From positions 1 to 24,712 of the forward strand of contig JWZX01001740.1 in the NCBI GenBank assembly GCA_001275005.1: a stretch of 24,712 nucleotides of DNA. The letters are read 5' to 3'. Under the pieces are notes generated by a model, which worked only from the letters and a program-made list of their open reading frames with translations, ran no database searches and was not told the origin of the DNA. The stretch is from Chrysochromulina tobinii (Eukaryota > Haptophyta > Prymnesiales > Chrysochromulinaceae). Below are positions 8,823 through 17,284 of the stretch, piece after piece. The translations under genes and the position numbers were made by a program. Every line of letters begins with the position of its first letter. Within the stretch, counting starts at the first letter, position 1.

Positions 8823-10519
8823 TCAGTGCTTTTCGCGCGCCGAGCCCGGCTGCGACGACGCCTTCGGGCGGCCTGCATTCCATGGAGGCTTACCCATAGT
8901 GACTACGTCGATGGCTTTCGGAGGGAAGGGAGGAGGCTTGCGCAGCGGCATCGACATCTGCTGCAGCCGGAGAGCCCGCTCACGTGCGGAGATGCTCAGC
9001 TTCTTGCAGGTGGCCGTGTACTGCTGCCGCTCCTCCTCGTGCTTCTTCTCAACGAAGGCGTCGAGCTTCGCGCGCGAGTTCTTGGCTGCAATGAACAACG
9101 CGAGCAAAGGAGACGCACGGGGTGTTTGAGCGGAAAGGCAGACCTGCAGCCTCGGCGTGTCCTCTAGTGGGGAGGGGAGGGGGGGCACTCGGCACGGCGG
9201 CGCTCGCTGGCGGCAGTGCGAGTGTGACCACGCGCTGTGTCGGGCGCACCTCGCTCGAACATAGCTTTTGTCGCTTCTTCCAGCTCCGCCTTGGTCTGAT
9301 AGCGCTTAATCTTGACCTTGGTGGTGGCCTCGAGGGCCTTTTTCTCGGCCGCCTCGAGGTGCTTCTTGAGCTGCTCGACGCCCGACAGCGTGCTGCTGCG
9401 GTCGGGCGCCCAGCCATACCGCTGCTGCCGGCGCAAGAACTCGAGCTCCGCCTCCTTGGTCAGCTTCCTGGCCTTGGGTGATGCGCTGCCGGGACGCCCA
9501 CCGAGGCTCGCGCTGCTGCCGCTCCCGCCCTTAGGCGTGACTGGCGCCGAGCTGGTGCCTGTACGGGGCGCGCTCGAGCTCCGGAACTGCGCGCCTACCC
9601 TCTCGTGGATGAGCGACTCCATCTTTGACACGTGCGATCGTAGCACATCGCGCTCGCGGCACACGTCTTCAAACGAGCGACGAACACGCTCGAGCTCCGC
9701 CTGCAGGTCGGGCGGGTACGCGCCATGCGAGTCCCGCCCGGCGACCCCCCGGCCGCGGCCGCCGCGCCCGCCCGTCGGACCCTTCCAGCCCGGCGGGACC
9801 CACGGTTGCCCGGACGCCATCGGCTCTGCTGCCGGCGCCGGCTCTTCTCTGAGCGTAGGCGCAGACGCCTCGGCCCCCATGGTGCGACTGGGAGCTGGCT
9901 CGGCGTGTTCGTCGTCACGCTCGTAGTCGTCGGGGCGCGGCTCCGGCTCGGGAGGTGGCTCGTCGCGCGGCGGTGTGCGGCGAGCACGCTCAGATGCCAG
10001 AGAGCTGTCGGCGGGGTGAAGGGGATTGGAAGCGACGACGGCGCCGGCCCGAGAGTAGGAGTGGGTGGCGGGTGAGGCGGAGGCGAATGATACTGCTGGG
10101 CGCGCTGTTGCTGATGCAGTAGTGACTGGCGGGCGGGAAGCTGCGGCCGTCGCACGGGCCGGAGAAGCTAATGCGGTGGTCGCCGTCGCTTGAGGCGTCA
10201 CCGCCGATGGGGACGAGGGCGTCGCTGTCGCTGGCCGCGCTGCGGTGGCCGTCGCCGTCGCGGGCCGCGCTGCAGTGGCCGTAGCGGGCCTTGCTGCGGT
10301 GGCCGTCGCCGTCGCGGGCCGCACTGCGGCGACCGTCGCTGTCGCTGGCCGAGATGTGGTTGCCATCGCCGTGGCTGCGGTTGTGGCCCGTGCAACTGTC
10401 GCCGTGGCCGTGGCCGTGGCGGTGGCCGGTCGGGCAGCGGTTGCAATCGCCGGGCGTGCTGAGGCCGTGACGTTCATCATTGGTTTACTAGCCGAGACGA
10501 CCACGGACGCGGTCGACAT
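8823..10519 (-). CDS. Low-complexity Ala/Thr/Pro-rich protein with C-terminal coiled coil (two exons)
   Basis: Exons 10519-9250 and 9085-8823 give 510 aa. The 164-nt intron has donor CGAG|GTGCGC and acceptor CATTGCAG|CC. Joining gives AMFER-AKNSRAKLDAFVEKK and makes one continuous charged helix. The first ~135 residues are a repeat of Ala-Arg-Pro-Ala-Thr-Ala-Thr. An acidic/Pro-rich linker and a Gly/Arg-rich patch follow (about 265-280). A heptad-rich coiled coil comes next (LQAELERVRRSFEDVCRERD...), then a second helical block from AELEFLRRQQRYGW through EEERQQYTATCKKLSISARE. The second exon ends in a Pro/Lys-rich tail. No catalytic domain is visible and no family was recognised. The design suggests a cytoskeletal or scaffold protein. 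It diverges from the zinc-finger gene across 147 bp. Confidence 0.7.
10190..10480. repeat. Low-complexity repeat encoding Ala-Arg-Pro-Ala-Thr runs
   Basis: Imperfect GC-rich units based on GGCCGTCGCCGTCGC-like sequence repeat across this stretch. On the minus strand they encode ARPATATATA-type runs at the N-terminus of the coiled-coil protein. Confidence 0.7.
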
Positions 10520-10666
10520 GGCGCGGGATGCAAAGCGGGCGAGAAAGGCGGGGAAGAGTGGGGTTCAAAAAACACTACTGTATTTGTGACTCAACACAGG
10601 GCTAGGCTTTCACAAGGCTGTGAACGTGCCGTACTTCGTGTGCGGTGATAAGATAACGACGTCGCC
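10520..10666. promoter_or_regulatory. Short divergent promoter between coiled-coil and zinc-finger genes
   Basis: Only 147 bp separate the two divergent start codons, so both 5' UTRs and promoters share this stretch. It holds AAAACACTACTGTATTTG and AGATAAGATAACG-like sequence near 10649-10656 (GATAAGATAA), which resembles a GATA-type site. No TATA box is clear. Confidence 0.4.
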
Positions 10667-11638
10667 ATGTCCTCGCCGGTCGCTCAGGCTGAGCGCGTCG
10701 CGAAGGCTCTCGCAAGGGCTGCCGAAGCGCGCGCGTTGAAGGCAGAACGCGAGACGAAGCGCTCGGAGATCAACTTTGCTGTTTCCGACACGCGACCAGA
10801 TAATACCAAGGAAGCCCAGGGAGCGAAGCGTCTCAAGGTTACGACGGTCCTCTCAGCCGAAAGGGAGGAAGAGAAGCGTCTGAACTTGGAGTGCATGGCG
10901 TGCAAAAAATCGGCGGCCGCACAGCCGTCCAATGCTGAGCTCGCCGCGGCGTACTCGGCAGCCAAGGAGAAGTTTAGGGCCTTTCAGAAGTCTAAGCTTG
11001 CAACAACACCCACTTGGAGGTGTGCGTTGTGCAAGGTGACCATGCCCGCCTCCGGTCAAGCTGTGCACGAGCAAGGCAAGGCACATCAAAAGAAAGTGCT
11101 GGGTGCGGGCGCGCCGTCCGATTGCGGCGCGCTCTTTGAGTGCCGCTTGTGCGGCTGCACTGTCGCGGCGACGGCTGCGAGCACGCACCAAGTGGGTAAG
11201 AAGCACTGTGCGAAGCAGGCGGAGCTCGTCGGTCTGTGGAGGACGGGCACACTGAGGAGGGGTGATTGGGTGTGTCCTGCGCACGGCTGGCATGTCCAGC
11301 GGTGCTACGCCTCCAAGCAGACGTGCTACCAAGAGGACTGCGAAGGCACCAAGGAGTCAGGGCTGAGCTTCGAGGAGGTACAAAGCCTGGTGTCTAGCGC
11401 CGTGGCGAGCGCCAAGAAGGAGACGGCCGTCAAGGGGCGCACGAAAGACGGCGCCGCGCTGGCTACGAGCAGCCCCGCCGAGGGTGAGCTTACATGCCGA
11501 GACTGCGAAGTGTCCTTTGTCTTCGGTGCCAAGGAGCTGGCCTACTACGAGTCCAAGGGCTTTGCGACGCCGACGCGCTGCCTCGAGTGTCGCTCGAAGA
11601 AACGCAAGCGGCTGGCGGCGGAGGGTGAGTATGAGTGA
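10667..11638 (+). CDS. Multi-zinc-finger protein: two C2H2 (U1-like), one RanBP2-like, one zf-trcl-type ribbon
   Basis: This single exon encodes 323 aa. The N-terminus is a basic helix (residues 1-45). Residues about 118-145 (WRCALCKVTMP, then HEQGKAH) and about 158-185 (FECRLCGCTV, then HQVGKKH) fit C-x2-C-x(11-12)-H-x5-H fingers of the U1/matrin type, which often bind RNA or dsRNA. Residues about 198-228 (GDWVCPAHGWHVQRC, then CYQEDC) resemble a RanBP2 finger (GDWxC start), although the second Cys is replaced by His-containing sequence. Residues about 275-315 (LTCRDCEVSFVFGAKEL, then YYESKGF and RCLECRSKKR) match the 'probable zinc-ribbon' pattern of zf-trcl (C-x2-C ... C-x2-C with FVF and KGF). 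RNA binding in the nucleus is a reasonable inference; the exact role is unknown. Confidence 0.8.
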   Translation: MSSPVAQAERVAKALARAAEARALKAERETKRSEINFAVSDTRPDNTKEAQGAKRLKVTTVLSAEREEEKRLNLECMACKKSAAAQPSNAELAAAYSAAKEKFRAFQKSKLATTPTWRCALCKVTMPASGQAVHEQGKAHQKKVLGAGAPSDCGALFECRLCGCTVAATAASTHQVGKKHCAKQAELVGLWRTGTLRRGDWVCPAHGWHVQRCYASKQTCYQEDCEGTKESGLSFEEVQSLVSSAVASAKKETAVKGRTKDGAALATSSPAEGELTCRDCEVSFVFGAKELAYYESKGFATPTRCLECRSKKRKRLAAEGEYE

Positions 11639-12076
11639 CATTGTGGGGAGCCGAGCCAAGACCCTTGCCATTTGATTCTCCCCGCACATGAAGTTCTGCG
11701 CGAAGGTGGCGCCGGTGGCTGTCCAGCTGTTCGGCTCATCAGCTGTGCCCTGACCCCTCACTCACTGTGGTCAAGGGCGTGCGTGCTGGGCTGCTGGCGT
11801 CGCCCCGGAGGTGATTTCTGTGTAGGCTGTATGTGTGCGCTGATGTGTAAACACGAATCCCCTGCCCATCTCGTTCACGGGAGCGGTGCAATTTCGAGCG
11901 AATCTGAGCCACGTCGCCCGCACCACGCCCTGGATCCATCCGCATCCACACCTCAAGGTCATGACAAACAACAGCGCGCGCCATCATCTCGCCTCCTTGC
12001 TCACCGCATTCGAAGCTGCCGGTTCTTCGGCTGAGCGACCCCCGTCCTCCGCTCGCAGCTACGCACAACTTTCATC
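11639..12076. other. Intergenic region / 5' region of the DEAD-box helicase gene
   Basis: The helicase frame stays open upstream from about 11886, but that translation is not like any DEAD-box N-terminus. The true start is the ATG at 12077 followed by an intron. The region probably holds the end of the zinc-finger transcript and the helicase promoter and 5' UTR. No other feature was recognised. Confidence 0.5.
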
Positions 12077-14093
12077 ATGGGCTACATTCCCCCTCATCTT
12101 CGCAACAAGGACGGCACCGCACCCGGTGAGCTTCCCGTCCTTTTGTCTCTCCTTGCGGACGTCCATGCTCATGCTCGGCTTTGAGCATGCGTGCGCAGGC
12201 GCTGCTGCCGCTCCCGGCGGTGGCCGAACGCTCGCTGATCTTATGGATGCGCCGCGGGGAGCACCGCCGCCTCCCCCTGGAGGCGGCGACCGCGGCAGCG
12301 ATCGCGGTGGCGGCTACAGCGCTCGTGGCGACGGCGACAGCGGCGGCCGCGACCTGAGCGCCTTCGCTGCCGCCCCACCCGCGCGTGGGTATGGCGATCG
12401 CGGCGGCTATGGCGACCGCGGCGGCTACGGCGACCGCGGCGGCTACGGCGACCGGGACGGCGGCGGCTACGGTGACCGGGGCGGCAAGGGCGGCGGAGGC
12501 CCTGGTCGTGACCTCGGCGGCTTTGGCGTCTCCAGCCGCGGCGGCGGCGGGCGCGGCTGGGTGGGGCTTGATGGCGGCCCCGATTTTGAGGCGAATCTTA
12601 GGGAGGACGAGGAGGCCTTCTTGCGCCAGTTTGGAGCGCCGCACTCGTCGGGCATCGACTTTAACAAGTACGCGGACATCCCAGTCGAGGTCGAGCTGCC
12701 GCGGCACTTGAGCGAGCTGCCGGAGAGCATGCGCCCGGCGACCGAGTTTGCGGGGCTCAACATAGGGAAGGTGATTGCGCGCAACCTGCGGTTCGCTGGC
12801 TTCAAGGTGCCCACGCCCGTGCAAGGTAATTCCGTGCCGGTGGCGATCAATGGACTGGACGTAATCTCCGTCGCGCAGACGGGCTCGGGCAAGACTCTTG
12901 CCTTCATGCTTCCCATCCTGTACAAGCTGCTGGGCTCGTCGCCGAGTGGCGGCAAGTACGGCGGCGGCCGCAACCAGGTCGTCGCCCTGCGCGCCCTCGT
13001 CCTTGCCCCAACTCGCGAGTTGGCCGTCCAGATCCACGAAGAGTCGAAGAAATTTGCCTTCCGCACCGGCCTCGATATCTGCGTCGCCTACGGTGGCACG
13101 CCATTCGGCGAGCAGATGAGGGAGCTCGAGCGCGGCTGCGATGTTCTCGTGGCGACGCCTGGTCGCCTCGACGACATGATCCAGCGCGGGCGCGTCACGC
13201 TGCGCGAGGTTCGCTTCCTGGTGCTCGACGAGGCTGATCGCATGCTCGATATGGGTTTCGAGCCGCAGATTCGCAACATCGTGGAGCGCGCTGACATGCC
13301 GCAGAGCGGCCCGGACGGGCGCCAGACGATGATGTTCTCGGCGACCTTTCCGAAGGCGGTGATGCGCATTGCCGAGTCGTTCCTCGACAGGCCGCTCATG
13401 CTCAAGGTAGGCCGCGTGGGCGGCGCCGCCTCGTCGGTGACCCAAAAGGTCATGTATGTAAATGGGAACGAGAAGACAGCGACCTGCGTCGAGCTTCTCA
13501 AGGCAGTGGCGGGCAAGACGATTGTCTTCGTGAACACGAAGCGCTCGGCGGATGTGCTTGAGCAGGACCTGTACGAGCTAGGCTGCCCCGCTGCCTCCGT
13601 TCACGGCGACAAGGACCAGCGCGAGCGCGAGCACGCGCTCAGCAACTTCAAGTCTGGCAAAATCTCGGTGATTATCGGCACCGACGTGCTGGGGCGCGGC
13701 ATCGATGTACCCGAGGTGACGCATGTGATCAACTACGACGCGCCGAACGACATCGAGGACTACACGCACCGGATTGGGCGCACGGGGCGCGCGGGCCACC
13801 AGGGATTGGCTACCACATTCCTCAACGATCGAGACGGCTCGATCGCGCGCGACCTGCACGACATGCTCGTCAAGTCGGGCCAGGACGCGCCGGATTGGTT
13901 GCACACCATCCGCGGCGGCGGCAGCGGCGGCGGAAAGTCGTCGCGCGGCGGCAAGGGCGGCGGCGGCAGCGGCGGCGGCGGCTTCGGCGGCGGCTACGGT
14001 GGGGGCAAGGGCGGCGGCGGCTACGGTGGGGGCAAGGGCGGCGGCTACGGCGGCGGTGGCTACGGCGGCGGCTACGGCGGCGGAAGCTTCTAA
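12077..14093 (+). CDS. DEAD-box ATP-dependent RNA helicase, DDX3/Ded1 type (two exons)
   Basis: Exons 12077-12125 and 12199-14093 give 647 aa. The 73-nt intron has donor CCCG|GTGAGC and acceptor GCGCAG|GC. The short first exon encodes MGYIPPHLRNKDG, the conserved N-terminal Y-x-P-P-H-L-R motif of Ded1/DDX3, which strongly supports this start. A Gly/Asp/Arg/Tyr repeat region follows, then GIDFNKYADIPVEV, diagnostic of the Ded1 group. Helicase motifs are complete: Q motif (FKVPTPVQ), I AQTGSGKT (about 242), Ia PTRELA, Ib TPGRLDD, II DEAD (about 360), III SAT (about 395), V GTDVLGRGIDVPEV, VI HRIGRTGRAG (about 539). The C-terminus is a Gly/Tyr-rich tail. Family members unwind mRNA structures during translation initiation and assemble RNP granules. 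All catalytic residues are intact, so it is probably active. Confidence 0.95.
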
Positions 14094-14787
14094 ATGCGGT
14101 GGATGCGTCGATGAGTAAACGCGCGAGGGACGAGTCTCTACACCTCTCTCGCGCCCCTTACCTCCTTTTTGTTGGGGAGGTGCTCTGTCGCCTCTGTCGC
14201 TGGGGCACCGCCGCTTGCGCTGCATCGGCAAGGCGCGTGGCCGCGCTCGGTCGGTCGGTCTGAGCGGTGTGTACACGGAAAATGGGCTCTGCCCCTCCAA
14301 TCGCGTTCTATCTTGCAATGACAAGCTCACCGCTGGCGCGGTGGACGCGGCGAGGCTGCTGCTGGCTCGATTCGACATCACGCCTCGGACAATCTGTGTG
14401 ATGATGGTGTTCATGTGCACTACGTGCGCGGGGAGAGCAGAGGACAAGAGGGCGCGCGCAAACGCCAGAGCGTTCGAGATGCCGAGCGGTGGAGGGTCGG
14501 TGCTGACGAAGTGGGGCGCGCGCCTGCGCACGATGAACTGCTATCTCTGACGCAGCGCACGTTCTGCCGATCCGCACGTTTCTCGCCTGTTAACGTCTCC
14601 TGTCAGCTGCGCGCGCTGTTTGAAGGTGTACATGCGCGCGCAGTGTCGTCGCACGTCAGTACCGGTATGTGTTTCAAAACCGAATGTAAAAACTTCAAAG
14701 AAGTCGGAGATTGTAGCCAGATTCTAATCAAACAAGTTCATTAAATTTCATTAAAAATCACCTCGCGGCTCGCGGCACAAGGCACTG
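14094..14787. other. Intergenic region upstream of the POR-like gene
   Basis: Short open frames here have no recognisable domain. The last ~110 bp before the POR-like start turn AT-rich and contain a near-repeat of TTCATTAAA (about 14737-14757). This is a plausible core-promoter or 5' UTR region for the plus-strand gene. No RNA gene was recognised. Confidence 0.5.
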
Positions 14788-16373
14788 ATGAAAGCATTGC
14801 TCTTGCTCACGCTCGTGGCCAATGTGGCCGCCTTCAAGTTTCTTGCCAACTTCAAGGCGGCGTCTCTGATCCCTCGCCCATCGGCTATGCTCAAGAAAAG
14901 GAAGGCAAAGCTTATCTACGGCGATAAGAAGCTGGCAGTGATCACTGACGCTTCCTCTAGCTTTGGCCTCCAGACAGCAGCCGAGCTGCTTCGCACGGAG
15001 GAGTACCACGTCTTTGGTCTTTCGAACGACTTGGAGAAAATGCGTGCTGCCGCTGGTGCCGAGTTCGCCACTTCCGAGTTGAAACATTTCACGCCACTGC
15101 AAGTCGAACTCAGTTCATTTGAGTCCGTCAACGCATTCTGCAACCAGCTCGACAAGTTGAAGCTCAACAGGCCGATCAGCCGGCTGATCTGCAACGCGGC
15201 GGTGTATCAACCAGAGGTGGCGTGGTCTACGGATGGCCATGCCGAGACTCAGCAGGTCAACTTCCTCTCGCACTTCCAGATGGTCGCTCGCTTGCTTCCA
15301 GGCATGACCAAGTCGGATGACCCTCGTGTCGTCCTCGTCGGCAAGGCGACCGCGGAAGAGCCTGTGACGGTGTACCCGCGCGCGGACTTGAGCACGCTTG
15401 CTGGTCTCAAGGCGGGTTTCAAGAACCCGATCTCAATGCTCGACGGCTTCAACTATCAGGGCGCCAAGGCATACAAGGACAGCAAGCTCTGTCTCTCGAT
15501 GCTCTCGACGTTGCTCCACGACAAGTACGCACCCGATCTTTGTTGAGTGCCTCCCGAGAGCCTCTCTGAGGGCCTCTCTAAGTGCCTTTCCGAGCCCCTC
15601 TGATTGCTTCCCTAATGACCAGGTACCACAAGCAGACGGGGATCGCTTTCTCGACGGTGTACCCTGGGATTGATGAGCCAACCCTCTTCGAGGGCAAGCC
15701 GCCGCTCAACGCTCCCTCGCCGCTCATGGCGCTACAGCTCGTCAAGCCGCCCGCACCCGTGAGCGCAGCCGTGGCGGCGCAGCGCATCTTCCAGGTGTGC
15801 CACGACCCGCGCTGTTCCAAATCCGGCGTTCACTGGTCTTGGCTGGAGGGCAAGGCGGCCGAGGAGGCGTCCAAGAAGGCCGAGGACGACTCAGCCAACC
15901 GCGCGGGCTGGGAGACCATCTATGAGACGGAACCGTCGGAGCAAGTGCTTGATTTTGAGCTCTCTCAAGAGCTGTGGAGGCAGTCGGCCAAGCTGACGAA
16001 CACCGAGTGGCCGACGCCGAACCAGCCGCGCTCGCCGTGCCCGACGCTTGTGGTCATCGGCGCGATCACGAAGGCTATGAACGCCAAGGAGGAGGCCAAA
16101 CGCACCCTTGAAGGACTCGAGGACGACGGCAAGGGCGGCCTCAAGGTACGTGCCGCAGTCATCGGAGGCGCAGGCACCGTCGTGGACGTCGTTGTGGGCA
16201 ACACGATCGGTCGCGCCGGCAAGCTGGCGCAGGAGAAGCTTCTAGGGGGGCAAGTGCAAGAGGCGCTCCAAGGGTCCTTCCAGGAGACAAAAAGCCGCAG
16301 CCTGGATGAGCGGATCGATCGCGCCTTGGGGGAGCAAGGGATGAGGGTGCCCGGAGCAAAGAATGTCGCGTAA
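14788..16373 (+). CDS. Divergent plastid-targeted protochlorophyllide-reductase-like SDR (two exons)
   Basis: Exons 14788-15524 and 15623-16373 give 495 aa. The 98-nt intron has donor ACAA|GTACGC, branch-like CTAAT and acceptor GACCAG|G, and splices LHDK-YHKQTGIAFSTVYPG. The N-terminus is a signal peptide ending VAAF (residues 1-16), then a basic, hydroxylated stretch, as in bipartite targeting to secondary red plastids. The core follows light-dependent protochlorophyllide oxidoreductase: LAVIT..., RLICNAAVYQPE, LAGLKAGFKNPISMLDG, AKAYKDSKLC with catalytic Tyr229 and Lys233, TGIAFSTVYPG, and SGVHWSW. Two features depart from POR. The nucleotide motif TGASSGLG reads TDASSSFG (residues 53-60). 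The Cys after 'YPG' is replaced (YPGIDEP). A ~100-residue C-terminal extension follows the usual end. It is probably a POR paralogue with altered activity, though a functional POR is not excluded. Confidence 0.85.
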
Positions 16374-17284
16374 GCTACGGGCGCTTGCGATGTGGCAACC
16401 ACGCTGAGGGTGCAGGGCTGCGGCCTGCGGGCATGTGTGATGTGAGAGCGCGGGTTCGGCTGGGCGTGTGAGTGGGGCCCCGAGAGGCGGGGCGCTTTGG
16501 AGAGCAGAGCACGGCCATGCGAGTGCGCGCCGGAGCCTGCTTGGAGCCTGCGCAAAGCAACAGGCCCCAGGCGCTGGCGTTAGGAAGTGAATCAACATGA
16601 GCTATAATTGTAGACGTCTGTACGACCGTTGTACCGCGCAGGTACGTAGGAGGCGCGACGACGGAGAGTCTATACGAGGAGACGGAGTGCCCGGCTCTCG
16701 GCTGGCGTGCGCGGTGCGGCGTCGGTGGCCGGCGCGCGCAGCGGAAAAGGGTGCCGGGGGCGTGCCCCGCGCGGTCGTTTCTGCTTTATTTCCCACCGCG
16801 TGACGCGAAAAGCACGCAGACAACCACACACACCCAGAAAAGTTGGCAACTTGTTCGTCAAATTAAGGGGGGAGGTCAAGCTGAACTCCCGTTTGCCAAA
16901 CACCCACCGCATACCATCTCATACACATTCGACTTTCAAACTCTTTGCCCTCCGCATCGTCGTCCGCACGTCGACGGTCCCGTCACAAGTCCTTACACAT
17001 GCGATTCCACCAACGTCCCAGCTGTTTGCTCCCACGGCAAACTGCGTGCGTGCCAGACCGCTCTGGCGAACTGTCCGCCCCGCCCCCTAACCCACCCCCA
17101 AGCTGTTTGCTGCCGCCGAGCTGTTTGCTCCCACGGCAAACTGCGTGCGTGCCAGACTCTCTGGCGAACTGTCCGCCCCGCCCCCTAACCCACCCCCAAG
17201 CTGTTTGCTGCCGCCGAGCTGTTTGCTCCCACGGCAAACTGCCTCATGGCCTGTCAGCCTGCACAAAAGGCGGGTCGCGCCGCC
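16374..17284. other. Convergent intergenic region with tandem repeats at its right end
   Basis: The region separates the 3' ends of the POR-like gene (plus) and the Ala/Lys-rich gene (minus). Open frames are short or low-complexity with no domain. The only clear structure is the 98-99-bp tandem repeat at 17020-17242, annotated separately. Confidence 0.5.
17020..17242. repeat. 98-99-bp tandem repeat, ~2.25 copies, each with a GTTTGC/GCAAAC hairpin
   Basis: Copies start at 17020, 17119 and 17217 (partial). Copies 1 and 2 differ only around GACCGCTC versus GACTCTC, a change that includes one deleted base. Each unit contains GTTTGCTCCCACGGCAAAC, a 6-bp inverted repeat around a 7-nt loop, so three hairpins are spaced one repeat apart. 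The repeat ends about 43 bp beyond the stop codon of the minus-strand gene at 17285, so it probably lies in that gene's 3' UTR or terminator region. Confidence 0.9.

Noticed and set aside
11886-12076. Extension of the helicase frame upstream to 11886
   Set aside because: Sequence unlike any Ded1/DDX3 N-terminus, whereas the spliced start at 12077 yields the conserved YIPPHLR motif.
12075-13445. Long minus-strand open frame (456 codons) opposite the DEAD-box helicase
   Set aside because: It is exactly antisense to conserved helicase motifs, is His/Arg/Ala-rich and lacks any domain; a GC-rich shadow.
14478-14500. Possible tRNA T-loop (GTTCGAGAT)
   Set aside because: It does not fit TTCRANNC with a pairing stem, and no acceptor or anticodon arm could be placed. 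No tRNA was found in the window.
13578-14531. Minus-strand open frame covering the helicase 3' half
   Set aside because: Mostly Ala runs antisense to the Gly/Tyr tail; no domain.
14215-14744. Several 60-110-codon frames between helicase and POR-like genes
   Set aside because: No domains, overlapping in several frames, no splice support.
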